A DNA stretch of 64,000 nucleotides, taken from positions 56,474,793-56,538,792 of the forward strand of contig CM042084.1 of NCBI GenBank assembly GCA_023512835.1. The letters are read 5' to 3'. The translations under genes and the position numbers were made by a program. The notes beneath the pieces are model-generated. The model saw only the letters and a list, made by a program, of their open reading frames with translations, did no database searches and had not been told where the DNA came from. Positions 22,259 to 34,284 of the stretch are shown piece by piece. How positions within the stretch are numbered: position 1 is the first letter of the stretch; each line of letters starts with the position of its first letter. This stretch comes from Taxillus chinensis. Lineage: Eukaryota; Streptophyta; Magnoliopsida; Santalales; Loranthaceae.

Positions 22259-25141
22259 TGTAATCACTGGATTTCGTCCGGGCCTATTTGGGGTGGGCAC
22301 AAACTAAACCAATGGTGAGAAATTTTAGAGTCGCCACCAACTGTTTTTGGGGTAGAGTTGGATACCCTCTACTTTGAGTAGTTTAAAGTGTGTGGTCTGC
22401 GTCATTAGAGAAGGGTTCGGGAGTTGCTTACGTGTAGGGAAGGATTAGCACCCCTACAGCGCCCTTTCGATATCTAATTTAGGAGGAGGAGGTTTTTATT
22501 TTATTTGTACTGCCATGACTAGGTTACGTTTCCTAAAGAGTCTATGATTTCTCTTTGGCTAAGTTATTTGTCAAAGTTATGGTTAAAATTGATTTACCCT
22601 AAATCCCTAAAGGAAATCCTAAAAGTTTTGGGTTTTTGTTTGAAGTGAAGAATGAGATCCTACAAGTTGATGTTGGTTTTGGTTTTTTCTTTTGGAAATT
22701 TAAGTCCTAAAAAATGGCTTTTATTTTCCCCTTTTTTTGGTTAGAAAACATACATTTTTGGTTTTTGTTTTATTTTTTGTTGTTGTTTTGTTCTTTTTTT
22801 TTTTGGTTTTAGAAATTGATGTACTAATTTTGGTTTTTTTTGGCTTTAAAACATGAAAACGTTTTTTTTGTTTGTTTTTGTTTTGTTTTTTTCAAGGGAA
22901 CATTTTGAAAACTTTTTATAGAAAAACATGTTATAGAAGACGTTTTGGAAAAACATTTTGTGGAATACATTTTGTTATTTTTTTTGTTGTGTGTTTTTAA
23001 AGCTTTGAACCTAAATCTACGCGTTTCAACAATTGAAAATACATAGGAACACATATATCAAAATAGAAGTGGAGTGTGTGAGTGTGACATCCACAAAAGA
23101 AAAATAAAAGCACTCTTTTTTTCTTCCCCCCCTTTTTTATTCATCTCTTTCTTATGCCTCTCTTTTTTTTTTGCCTCTTTTTTTTGAGTTTCCTTGCTAT
23201 TACATATTACAACTTTGTGAGAAATGACAAGTACAATCAATAAAACAAAAGAGAATGAATAAAAAGCAAGATAATGAAAAGAAACAACATAACACAACAA
23301 TTACAGAAAAAAAACAAGCGAATAGCGTAAGGCAATCGAAATGAAAAATTAACCCGACTTTATCTTGGATTTGGGGCTCCGATTGCTGCAACGTTGGCGG
23401 GCAGGCGTGACTCCTTTCTTGGTGTTTTTGAAGAGAGGTGGCTGGGCGAAATTGGCAGCAAAACTGGGCGTTTTCTGGGACTGAACTCTCCCTCCCCCCT
23501 TTTTTGGATCAGGGAGCTGGGTATGAGGAAAAGATGGCAGCAAGTTTTTTTGTTAGAGATAAGGAGTCTTTCTGTTCTCTCTCTCTCTGGACATTTTTTG
23601 TAGGGAAGAAACTGGGGCTTTTTTTTTATGTGAAGACTTTAGGGAAAATGAAGAACTGCCCTCTTTTTCCTGGGCAAACTCTCTTCTTTTCCTTTCTGTC
23701 GAACTCCCCTCCTTTTTTAGGCGAGATCTCTGTTTTTCTTTTTTGCACTCTGGGCGTTTTTCTCTCTGTTTGCGCTGGGACGAGGCTGGGGCGTAAGACT
23801 GCATCTTAAAGTGCTGGCGGAAACCTTTTGGCTGGACTGTCATTAATTGCAGCATTAAATGCTGTATTATTGATGCAGTATTTTAATTTGCAAATTTGAT
23901 GCTTTGTTGGGTGGACAACTTGTGCGGAAAACAGGGCAGCTCGTGATTGCCTTTTGAATTTGTATTTTAGCACATGTGACTGACAGGGTCGTTGCAAAAT
24001 TGATTCTTTGTCAGGTGGCCAGCGCAGAGGACGGGTCTCGTGAACAGCTAGCGAGAAAAAAAAAGCCAACGCGAAAAGCCAGCGAGAAACGCCAACCAGA
24101 GAAGGTCAAAGGGGTCAGAGGCTCGAAGTGTCGGCAGGGTCGAAGCTTCGGTGGGTCGAAATTTCGGTGGGGCGAAGGTCAACGGTCAACGGGTCCAAGT
24201 GTCGGCAGGTCGAAGGTCGGAATGTCGGTAGGTCAAAGGTTTATAGGCCTCGCGTGTCCAGGGTCGAAGGTCGAAGTGTCGGCAGCGGGGCTTCGAGGGT
24301 CAAGGGTCGAAGGGTCGAAGGTCGGAGGTTCACAGGTCAAGGCGTCGCAAGTCCTGGCATCATAAGTCTCAAGGCGTCACATCTTCACAGGGTTCGAAAG
24401 TCTGAAGGGGCGAGTCGTAGGTCGAAGTGTCGGTAGCGGGGCTTCGAGGCTTCGACTCTTCGAGGCTTTGAGGCTTCGAGGCCTCGATGCTTCGAGGCTT
24501 CGAGGCTTCGATGCTTCGAGGCTTCGAGGTTTCGGGGCTTCGATGCTCGGGGCTTCAAGGCTTCGAAGGTCAATGGGTCGAGGTGGCGAGTCGAAGGTCG
24601 GAGTGTCGGCAGGTCAACGGTCAACGGTCAACCTCGAAGTTTTTTTTATATTACCTTTTTACCCTTACCCACAATGCAAAAATGGGCGACCTTTTAGGGA
24701 TTGTTTGGGAAGACCCGTATTCGCCTGCATAGACATTTTGGAGAGTTTCGCATGATCACTTTTTCGGGCAGTTTGACCAGGGGCATTGATCGTTTTTTTG
24801 GCAAGTTTGACTTTTTCCAACAAAAGTTGTTTTGGCCATAACTTCTTCATTTTATGTCCGATTTGAGCTCGGTCAAGTCTGTTAATCTCCAATTTTCATC
24901 CTCTATCACCTGGTGTTGGTCTTGGGGCTCTTCAAGGACTTGTAGCAGAAGTTATTAATTTTGGACTCCCCATCCGTGTCAATTGTATCCATCTCGTGCA
25001 AATTGGGGCTAACATCAATTCCGAACCATTCCTTGGAAGTATGGGATCATTATGGACCTGTTCAACAAGGTATATGGCATGGGCAGAAAGGTATATCAAA
25101 TGGGGTTAGTATATCCAACCCGGACAAAATGGGGTCCAACA
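22259..25141 (-). repeat. Tat 3' LTR
   Basis: 2883 bases; minus strand starts TGTTGGACCCCATTTTGTCC and ends GTGATTACA. About 155 bases present in the other LTR (about 47167-47325) are missing near 23795. T-rich runs fill 22640-23180. Around 24100-24640 are GGTCGAAGG and CTTCGAGG arrays. Confidence 0.92.
24110..24640. repeat. GGTCGAAG / GCTTCGAGG minisatellite in the Tat LTR
   Basis: Short units such as GTCGGCAGGTCGAAG and GAGGCTTCGAGGCTTCGATG follow one another irregularly, rich in TTCGA. The counterpart in the 5' LTR is at about 47640-48180. Open frames on both strands are made of these units and are not genes. Confidence 0.85.
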
Positions 25142-25190
25142 GCTGCTCCTCTTTGTGCATTGTTTGTGTACAAACAGTGTACAAAGATTA
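25142..25190 (-). promoter_or_regulatory. Polypurine tract and conserved 3' box of the Tat element
   Basis: On the minus strand AAAGAGGAGCAGC directly precedes the 3' LTR start TGTTGGACCC. Upstream of it lies TTTGTACACTGTTTGTACAC. The Tat derivative at 53551-60890 keeps nearly the same stretch before its own LTR stub (60810-60851), so it is likely a functional plus-strand priming region. Confidence 0.8.
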
Positions 25191-25324
25191 AAAGGGAGTC
25201 ATTTTGGATGGGTCGGAGCACTTACCTGAGTTACCTGGTTTTAAAGCAGAAGGAGAGTACTGGCTGGGTGTAGAAGGTGTTGCAGAGGCCGTAGGATTAC
25301 CGCCCATGATGCAAAGATACCGGA

Positions 25325-25996
25325 AAAGGAAAGCCTACAACAAAGATAGGCTTGGACTGAAACTTGAAAGCCTACCGCAATGATAGGCGTGAACGGAAAA
25401 GAAGGAAAGCCCACGGCAACGTTAGGCTTGAATTAAAAATGAAAAGCCCACAGCAACGATAGGCTTGAATTGAAAATGGAAAGCCATAGCAACAATAGGC
25501 TTAAATTCAAAAAGGGAAAGCCTACGACAACGTTATACTTAAACTAAAAAAAAATAGAAAGCCCACAGCAACGATAGGCTTGAATTGAAAATGGAAAGCC
25601 CACAACAACGATAGGCTTGAATTGAAGATGGAAAGCCCACAATAATGATAGGCTTGAATTGAAGATAGAAAGCCCACAACAACGATAGGCTTGAATTGAA
25701 GATGGAAAGCCCACAACAACGATAGGCTTGAATTGAAAATGGAAAGCCCACAATAATGATAGGCTTAAGTTGAAAATGGAAAAGCACACAATAACGATAG
25801 GCTTAAACTGAAAATAGAAAGCCCACAGCAACGATAGGCTTGAACTGAAAATAGAAAGCCCACAGCAACGATAGGCTTAAACTGAAAATAGAAAGCCCAC
25901 AGCAACGATAGGCTTAAACTGAAAATAGAAAGGCCCACAGCAACAATAGGCTCGAATTGAAAATGGAAAGCCCACAGCAACGATAGGCTTAAGCTG
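25325..25996. repeat. 37-bp satellite in the Tat 3' untranslated region, about 18 units
   Basis: Unit GAAAGCCCACAGCAACGATA followed by GGCTTGAATTGAAAATG, 37 bases, repeated head to tail with point variants and small indels. Such arrays in the 3' UTR of Tat/Ogre elements are known sources of genomic satellites. Overlapping small ORFs here read the unit in shifting frames and are not genes. Confidence 0.93.
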
Positions 25997-27154
25997 GAAA
26001 GACCTGTTGGAGACATCAATTGGTATTTGGGGAAATGCCTTAAGGAATTGGTGAATTTGGGAAGTAACCCAATTTGGGCTCCCTCTACGAGTTCACTCAA
26101 GGAGATCGCTCTACGAGGTAACCCAAAAGGGGAAAAGTTTGTCAAGTGCCAAAAGGATGCGTTTAGAGCTTGGGGAAATTGCAAAGAAAGAGTTGTAAAG
26201 TTGAACAAAGAAAGCTAGGATAGCTTGATGAGAAGCTTGCTGAGTATGAGCTCGGATCTTCAGAGGTGGCAACATTCCTGAAATTACAGAGTATGCTGAA
26301 TGTATGCAAATGATGCATGGAATGCAATGTGATGTATGCGGGGATGCATGGTGACATGTATGGCTAATGACCCAATATGAGCTGAGGGTTTATCTCCCTG
26401 CTGCTGGAGAGTTTAGATGACATCCAACTTGTTGGGGACTTTTTTTGTCTCTCGGGCTGGGGAGACCTTTCTATCTTTGCTGGGGGACTCCCTCTTTTAT
26501 GGATAGAGGGTTTGTTTGACTTAGTTTCATTCCATTGAGGAGCTTAACTTGAGAGCTTCTCTGGGGATAGTGATATCCCGTGGAGATATGGGTACTCTGA
26601 GTTGGGGGATTAACTTGTTTGGGGATTTTGAGCTTGGCCCTACTCATAAGGCAATGCTAAAAGAGCCTACTGGGGATTCAAGATATTCTAATTAAATGCG
26701 AAATGAAGACCATGTAACATGATTAAAGAGATAAAAAGGGATTTTTGCTGGTTTAATTCCACAAAACATATTTATATCATAAAAAGTGTCCTATTGTTAT
26801 AATCTGATAAACATCAAAAGTCTTTAAAAGATAATGTACAAATTGATTTGAATGTGCCGCAGTTTGACCAAGTCTTCCACCATTTGGGGGGTTTTGGATG
26901 ATGTTGGGGTCTCATTGTGGCAAAGGACCCTATGTGTGGTCCGATCCTTTCGATTCGACCGATTGATTTCACCCTTCAAGATTTATTGTTGGCTTTGTAT
27001 TTTACCCTTGGTGCCCTTTCAGGTTTTCACCAAGTCCGCCCTTGTTTTTTTTTTGTCTTTTGTTAGAGCTTTGTATTTTACCCTTGGTGCCCTTTTGGGT
27101 TTTCACCAAGTCCGCTCATTACAGGAATGAGAATCTTGTTGGGAGGTATGAGAG
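25997..27154 (-). other. Tat 3' untranslated region with a local duplication
   Basis: No coding potential. A block of about 65-75 bases is duplicated at about 26993-27050 and 27067-27118 (GCTTTGTATTTTACCCTTGG, GGTTTTCACCAAGTCCGC). The rest has no recognisable structure. Confidence 0.6.
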
Positions 27155-28321
27155 TTAAGCATAAAACTTTTTGACGGTGTCACTATTCACTGGATTAAGA
27201 AGCTCATCTCCGTCCATTTTGGCAAGGATCAATGCACCTCCTGAGAATGCTTTTTTCACAACATATCAGCCTTCTTAATTGGGAGTCCACTTGCCTCGAT
27301 GGTCATGCTAGATTGGCAAGATCTTTTTGAGGACAAGATCACCCTCTTGAAAGCTTCTGGGCTTCACCTTTTCATTGTAATTGTTGATCATTCTTTGTTG
27401 ATACAACCGTCCTCTGCAAACTGCTGCCAAGCGCTTGCCTTCGATTAAATTCAACTGCTCATAACGACTTTGGGCCCATTCTGCTTCTTCGAGCTGAGTA
27501 TCCTTAAGTATTCGGAGGGAGGGTATCTCCACTTCGACCGGTAGAACTGCTTCCATGCCATAGACCAAAGAAAATGGAGTTGCCCCGGTCGATGTACGCA
27601 CTGAGGTACGATAAGCATGCAAAGCATATGGTAGCTTCTCGTGCCAATCTTTGTATGTTTCAATCATCTTTCTGATAATGTTCTTGATGTTCTTGTTGGC
27701 TGCCTCGACTGCTCCATTCATCTTTGGGCGATAGGGGGTCGAGTTGCGGTGTTGAATTTTGTATGTTTCACACAACTTCCCTATCATCCGACTGTTCAAA
27801 TTGGCAACATTGTCCGTTATGATATGCTCGGGAAGCCCATATCGGCATATGATGTTGTTTCGCATAAATCGAAGTACCACATCCTGTGTGACATTTGCAT
27901 ATGATGCTGCTTCTACCCACTTGGTGAAGTAATCAATGGCTACCAAAATGAAACGATGACCATTAGAAGCCTTTGGAGATATTGGCCCGATAACGTCAAT
28001 GCCCCAAAGCGAGAACAGCCACGGGGAAACCATCACGTGTAGCTTGGACGGCGGTACTTGGATCTTGTCGCCATAAATTTGACACTTGAGGCATTTGCGC
28101 ACATAATCAATGCAATCTTTTTCTATGGTGACCCAATAATAGCCCATTCGCATGATTTGTCTTGTTAATGCATGTCCGTTTGCATGTGAACCACATTCCC
28201 CTTCGTGCACTTCTTTCATTATTTGTGTCGATTCTTCTTTTGCCACACACCACAATAATACCATGTCATGGTTTCTCTTATACAGAATCGAGCCATCAAG
28301 ATAATAGTTGGATGCTAACCT
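27155..28321 (-). pseudogene. Tat integrase with in-frame stops
   Basis: Last pol domain; inserts the DNA copy. The frame is open at 27308-28264 and continues after an in-frame TAG (27308-27310) to a natural-looking end at 27155 (SDTVKKFYA, stop). Zinc region: VHEGECGSHANGHALT with CLKC. The catalytic core shows GIDVIGPISP (first Asp), TDNVANLNSRM (second Asp; the usual Gly after TDN is Val) and NGAVEAANKNIKNIIRKM (Glu). YALHAYRTSVRTSTGATPFS and YGMEAVLPVEVEIPSLRIL are typical of gypsy integrases. Past 27308 two more stops occur. No chromodomain, as expected for Tat. Confidence 0.95.
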
Positions 28322-29509
28322 TCAGATATTTCTTTTATCAGACTTAGAGGCCTCAGCTGGATACTCTTGTTTAAGCAAGTATTGTCTGATGTCATTGTAC
28401 CAGGGCTTTTCTTCGGTATTTCCTTCAATGGCCATGCAATGTGCAGGAGCATCTTGTATACGGATATCGAAAGACTGGACTTCTAACTTTGTGTCTAGTC
28501 GAAGGAGGGAGGCTAGAGTGGCCAGCGCATCAGGAATCTGGTTGTACTCCCTGGGCATATGCTCGAACGTGATGTCTTCGAATTGCTCGGCTAACTCCAT
28601 AACGTGCTTCCGATATGGGATTAATTTGTGATTTTGAGTCTCCCATTCACCCTTTACTTGAAAAATGATGAGTGCCGAATTGCCGAACACTCATAATTTT
28701 TTGATTCCTTTGTTAATGGCTTCTTGAAGTCCCATCACACAAGCCTCATATTCTGCTACATTGTTTGTACAAGGGAAGGTTAGCTTTGCCGCCATGGGGA
28801 AATGTTCGCCTTTTGGGGATATCAGGATGGCCCCAATACCATGCCCCGAGAGACTGGAGGCTCCATCGAACCACATCGTCCATATGTCTGATACTTCGGC
28901 TGAAATGATGTTGATGTGCTCATCCGGGAAGCCAATAGTTATGGGCTCGTAATCTTCTAGTGCTCTGTCTGCCAGATAGTCGGCTATTGCACTTCCTTTT
29001 ATGGTTTTTTGAGGTATGTAAATGATATCGTACTCCGATAGGATCAACTGCCATTTGGCGATTCTTCCAGAAATGGATGGTTTTTCTAAGAGATATTTGA
29101 GTGGATCATGCCTCGAAATCAGCCATGTGGTATGATAAAGAGTGTATTGCCTCAATCGCCTTGTTATCCAAACAAGGGCACAACACGTCTTCTCTAAGGG
29201 TGTGTAGTTTTCTTCATTGATGGTGAACTTCTTGCTGAGGTAATAAATGGCCTGCTCCTTCTTGCCTGTAGAATCGTGTTGCCCCAAGACACAACCCATC
29301 GCTGACTCCTGAACGATCAAGTATAAGATCAGAGGTCTATCCGGTACTGGTGGGACCAGAATAGGTGGATTAGACAGATATTGTTTGATCTTGTCAAAAG
29401 CTTCTTGACACTTGTTATTCCAAATTTCTGGGTTGTTCTTTCGTAAAGTCTTGAAAATGGGTTCACAAGTGGCTGTCAATTGGGAAATAAATCGGGCAAT
29501 GTAATTCAG
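28322..29509 (-). pseudogene. Tat RNase H and second (archaeal-type) RNase H, with in-frame stops
   Basis: Same frame as RT and integrase. First, a gypsy RNase H: QEAFDKIKQYLSNPPIL, ILYLIVQESAMGCVLGQHD, YTPLEKTCCALVWITRRLRQ. Second, an archaeal-type RNase H: MWFDGASSLSGHGIGAILIS, TNNVAEYEACVMGLQEAINK, and after a stop SALIIFQVKGEWETQNHKLI. A doubled RNase H is a known mark of the Tat lineage, where the first copy is a degenerate connection domain. Stops: TGA at 28691-28693 and TGA at 28322-28324, both explained by CGA (Arg) to TGA. Confidence 0.92.
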
Positions 29510-30611
29510 TCACCCTAGGAATCCTCTAACCTCCTTGATGGTCCGTGGTGGCGGCATCTCTTGGATAGCTCGAACTTCTGGATCGATTTCAACTCCTTTT
29601 TGGCTCACAATGAAACCCAACAGTTTTCCTGACATGACCCCGAAAGTGCACTTTTCGGGGTTCAATTTCAGCTGATATTTCCGTAGCCTGTTGAAGAGCT
29701 TGTGGAGTACTTCGATATGATCTTTAGTGCTTCGTGATTTGGCTATCATGTCGTCTACATATACTTCGACTTCCTTATGCATCATATCGTGGAATAGAGT
29801 CACCATGACTCGCTGATAGGTGGCTCCTGCGTTCTTTAGACCAAACGGCATCACATTATAGCAGAAAGTGCCCCAAAGTGTCGTGAATGTGGTCCTCTCT
29901 TTGTGTTCGGGGGCCATGCGAATCTGATTGTACCCCGAGAAACCATCCATGAATGAGAATAGGGCGTGTTTTGCTGTATTATCCACCAAGATATCAATAT
30001 GAGGAAGCGGGAAGTTGTCTTTCGGACTGGCCCAGTTCAGATCTCTATAGTTGACACACATGCGTACTTTGCCTCCTTTCTTCGGTACTGGTACAACATT
30101 GGCCACCCATTCTGGATAGTGGGAGACACTTAGGAAACCTACATCCCATTGCTTTTTGACTTCTTCTTTAATCTTCAGTAGCATCTCTAGTCTCATTCTT
30201 CGCAATTTCTGTTGTACTGGCTTGCACTCTGGCTTCACGGGTATGTGATGTTGCACTATGTCTATGTCTAATCCTGGCATATCTTGATACGACCATGCAA
30301 AAACATCTATGTAGCTCCTTAACAGCTCAATTAATTGCTTCTTGATGTCGGTAGCTATTAAGGATCCCATCCTCAATTCTCTTGGTTCGGCAACCGTCCC
30401 CAAATTCACTGTTTCTACTGGGTCTTCACTTGGAATGGAGAAACAGTCTTCCCTTTCTAATAGGCGTATAATCTCCCCTGGTAGTTCAGGTGTCTCCTCT
30501 ATCTCATTCTCGTCAGCTTCAAACATGGGCTGCTCCCAGTTTGGACTTTGGTCAAACCTTTGGCATCTCATTTCGCCTTCGCATACTATGTTTTCATTGA
30601 CATTGTGATAC
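29510..30611 (-). pseudogene. Tat reverse transcriptase
   Basis: Open from the predicted intron acceptor (exon starts at 30611) to a TGA at 29510-29512. An acidic lead (ENEIEETPELPGEIIRLLER) is followed by IPVKPECKPVQQKLRRMRLE, ANVVPVPKKGGKVRMCVNYR, FSFMDGFSGYNQIRMAPEHK, MPFGLKNAGATYQRVM and the catalytic EVYVDDMIAKS near 29749-29763. Then LNPEKCTFGV, LLGFIVSQKGVEIDP and the stop just before the expected RLNYIARFISQL. Apart from that stop the domain looks complete. Residues encoded upstream of 30611 in this frame are intron. Confidence 0.95.
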
Positions 30612-30793
30612 CTGCTTATAAGAGAATGACAAGTTGGTAACCAAATATGATATGCATATGTTATGAATGGAATGCACCATGAAAGATTTTGAAAAACACA
30701 TTTTATTAGAAGGTTTAAGGAAAAGCAAATGTTCACAGCTTCAAAGTACATTAAAATAGAATACATTAAATCCCAGCGACCCATAAGCATTAC
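30612..30793 (-). other. Putative intron between Tat protease and RT
   Basis: Donor AAT|GTAATG (GT at 30793-30792) and acceptor ATAAGCAG|GTATC (AG at 30613-30612), 182 bases. Removing it puts the gag-protease frame in phase with the RT frame, which are otherwise in different frames. Ogre elements are known to have a spliced intron at this same place. Not proven by transcripts. Confidence 0.65.
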
Positions 30794-32961
30794 ATTATGG
30801 GGAGGTCCAGGCTGGTCCAATTATTCAATGGCTAGTTGGGATCCTCTCGCACTAACTGAATCATCTCGCTTGGTGCACGCTCATTTGTGTCCAATACGGC
30901 TACAGTCCCCGTCTTGGGCTTAGGTTGGCTCTTATGGATAAACCCTCCACTCCGGAATGTAACATTCAAAGGGGGAAAGCTTCTCCTTTCTTCTTGTACT
31001 GGCCTTTTCAGCAATCTTGCCATTCTGACTTCCCTCTTCTTGATAGCTTCCCTCTGTCTGTCAGCTTTTGTAGGGACATAGCCTAGCCCAAACTTTTCGG
31101 TATTTTCTCGGATGGTCAGGGGTTTCTGAATCCCTTGAGCTGTCAGGCCTAATCCTTGCCCCGGTTTGTACCCCTGTTTGATCATAGTGGCTGCAACCAT
31201 TTTTGCTGCCTTCGAGAGACGATGGTCTGGGGCAGAAGCGACATTCACCATCTCAAAAGCCCGATAGGAGCATTCTGGCACATCTTCGTTGCTTTCAATA
31301 TAAGGAACTGATGCCGGTTTGGTGACGAGGAAACTTGTCTCTCCAGAGATGCAGATGAGCTGGTCCCCCATTACAAACTTCATCTTTTGGTGGAGACTTG
31401 ATGGCACCGCTCCTGCCATATGGATCCAAGGTTTTCCCAACAAACAGCTGTAATATGGTATGATGTCCATCACCTGAAATTCCACCGTAAAAGTAGTTAG
31501 CCCAATCATGAGTGGAATATCCAAAGTTCCCACCACGTCACGCTTTCCTCCATCAAATGCCTGTACCTTCATCGTACAGGGACGCATATAGGACGCGTCA
31601 ATTGGAAGTTGTTGCAGTATATGCAAGGGCATAATGTTCAAGGCCGAGCCATTGTCAATGAGTACACGGGCTATGGTGTGCTCCTTGCATTTGACCATGA
31701 TGTGCAGAGCTTTTATGTGCCCCTTTCCTTCTTGGGGTAGCTCGTCATCTCCAAAGCTTATGACGTTGTTTATGATGAGGTTACTGGCGATTCCATCAAC
31801 ATTTGCCACTGAGACGGTCGGTGGAACATAGGCTTGGCTCAGAACTTTCAGCAGTGCTTCCCGGTGAGGTTGGGAATCCATCATTAATGAGAGCAAGGAG
31901 ATGCGAGCCGGTTGTCGGCTTAGCTGATCCACAATATTATACTCGCTCTGTTTCATGAATTTTAGGAATTCCAATGTCTCTTTTTCAGTGACCGGTGCTC
32001 CTTTCTTTGTTGCCTCCAGCGTTGGTTCAATGTCTGGTTCTACAGCTTTTTCCTTCCTTGCTTTGTCATCCATATCAGGGGCATAAGCCTTACCACTCCT
32101 AGTTATCTTCTCTGCTGTAGTGGCTCCCTGGACTACTTCGCAACTGTAATTCCATGGGACTGCTTTATTAGTTTTATAGGGGAAAGGAGCAGGAACACCT
32201 ATGGTGAGGGGTGCAATTCCATGCGGTAGTTGTGGGATTTCGGTCCTCTCCCCCTTGTCTGGCACGAGACTTGAGGCATGGATAGTGAGAGGCTTGATTC
32301 CATGTGGCAGTAGCGGGATCTCCAGAGCCTTAACAGTTAAGACAAGGGGTGTTGGCACCCATGGCGATTTGTGTGAATCGTCTTCTTGGATCATGTGGCT
32401 TTGGTTGTCCATTCCTCCTCTTGAGAATTCTATCATCCTTTGGTCCATGAGTTTTTGCACCACCTCGGAAAACTCAATACATTCTGCGATGTCATGTCCC
32501 CGTGACATCTTGTGATAAGGGCATTGTTTTTCCCCATCTGTTCCCTTTCCTGCCTTTGGCGTGTCTTTAGCAAGTATATAGCCATGTTCCTGTAACAGAG
32601 TAAACAAATGTGTTTTCTCCATTTGTACTTGGGAGACCCTTTCCAGCCGTGCTTCATTTTCGATACTAGCAACATTATTGGAGTGTTCTGGGAGAGGATT
32701 GTTGTTCACATTTGGCGTCCCAGACAGTGCAGAAAAATCCAGCCATTTTGCATCCTTTAATGCCTGAACCTTCCTTTTGAATGTTATACAATTCTCGATA
32801 TCATGTCCAGCTCCACCTGCATGATACTCACATCTGGCATCTGGCTTATACCAGGCCGGGGGAGGAGTCTTTATTTCTCCCAAGGGTATAGGGGTTACCA
32901 TCCTTGCCTCTAAGAGCTTGGGGTATAATTCCGCATAAGTCATTGGAATAGGATCAAACTC
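30794..32961 (-). pseudogene. Tat gag C-terminal part, aspartic protease and G-patch
   Basis: A 703-residue open frame (30832-32943). The gag end has two CxYHxxxxGHDxxxC zinc-like motifs, CEYHAGGAGHDIENC and CPYHKMSRGHDIAEC. The protease core is ARVLIDNGSALNIMPLHILQ with the LIDNGS active-site loop (Asn instead of the common Ser or Thr after Asp, as usual in Tat) and YSCLLGKPWIHMAGAVPSSL. A G-patch follows: GYKPGQGLGLTAQGIQKPL, known from Tat/Ogre polyproteins. TAG at 30832-30834 (CAG changed) precedes the intron donor by about 12 codons. Confidence 0.92.
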
Positions 32962-34284
32962 TTATCGTGGTCGACGAGAAGCCTGATTCGCTCCTGCTTG
33001 CTGGGTCGGGGCCCTTGGTTGCCCCTGTCTTTGGAATGAGGCTCCTGGTCCTTCCTGAGTTACTGGCCTTGGTTGCTCTGGGTATGGCGCTCTCGGATAA
33101 AATGAGTTAGATACCATTGAATATGGAAATGGGACCCCTCCTTGCGGCATGTATGGCATGAATTGGGGAGATGGAGCAGGTGCAGCATAAATAGCTACCG
33201 GTGACCCTCTGTAGCATCCTGGCGCTTGGTAGAATGTTGGTTGTGTTGACTGGTGTGCTTGGTATACCAGGTTGCTCTCGTTTTCCTTCTTCTTTGCTGG
33301 TGGTTGAAACCGTTTTGATGCCTCAGCCGTATCACCCTTTAGCTTTCCGCCTTTAATTCCACTTTCTACATGTTCACCAGATGCAACCAAGTCTGCAAAG
33401 CTGTTAGAGACGTTACCTATCAACTTCTCGTAGTATATGCCTTTTAGTGTGTTGATAAAAAGAGTGGTGAGTTCTCTTTCGGTAAGAGGAGGTTGGACCT
33501 CCACAGCGGCCTCTCTCCATCTTCGTGCATAATCTTTGAAATTCTCCTCGGATCCCTTTTTCATGGACTGCAGGGTTAATCGATCCAGCGCCAGCTCGGT
33601 GACATGTTTGTACTGTGCCAAGAAGAAAGTAGCTAATTCTTTCCATGTGTTGACGCGGTTTCCATTTAGTTGAAAGTACCAGCGAAGGGATGCCCCGGTT
33701 AGGCTTTCCTGGAAAAAATGCATGAGGAGCTTGTCTTCACCAACATAAACAACCATCTTTTGACAATACATGGCCAGATGTGTCCTGGGACATCGGGTCC
33801 CGTTGACCTTTTCAAACTCTGGCATTTTGAATTTTGGCGGTAGCACCACTCCAGGGACTAAGCATAAGTCTTGTGGGCTGGTCATGCCATAGCTGTCCAT
33901 GCCTTCTACGGCTTTCAATCTTTCCTCGAGTCAGCGTAGAGCGGGAGACTCAATATTTTCATGAGGAGCTGGGGAACCCACTGCTTCCATTATATTTCCC
34001 GATGCGGGCATAGTGAAATGAGTTTGATTTGGAGTTGGAGGTTGTGCCATAACAGGATGATAGGTGGGTGTCTGGCTTGGAGCCGGATTGGGCGGTTGAA
34101 CTGCTTCTTGCCCCTGCTCTTGGTGGTGATTGATAGTTCCCCCTGTCGGGGTTCCTCTTGCTAGGATTCTTTCTCTTTCTTCAATCAGCTTGGTGAGCAT
34201 ATCCATCATCAAAGCCATTTGCCCCTGCAGGGCTTGTTGTGATTGTTCTAAACCCATGAGTCTGTTCTCTGCTTCGTCTGCCAT
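32962..34284 (-). pseudogene. Tat gag
   Basis: Start MADEAENRLMGLEQSQQALQ at 34284. The N-terminal 117 residues have a short coiled coil and a Pro-rich tail, ending at TGA 33931-33933. The same frame continues with ERLKAVEGMDSYGMTSPQDL and the capsid core: LTGASLRWYFQLNGNRVNTW, LATFFLAQYKHVTELALDRL, YARRWREAAVEVQPPLTERE (retrotransposon gag family). A Pro/Gln-rich linker ends at TAA 32962-32964, after which the frame runs on in the protease block. Both stops are one base from a sense codon. Confidence 0.93.

Noticed and set aside
24385..24624. Arg/Ser/Glu-rich ORFs on both strands in the Tat LTR
   Set aside because: Produced by TTCGAGG arrays; not conserved as protein between the two LTRs.
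25522..25831. Overlapping ORFs with LWAFHFQFKPIVVVG-type units
   Set aside because: Products of the 37-bp satellite read in shifting frames.
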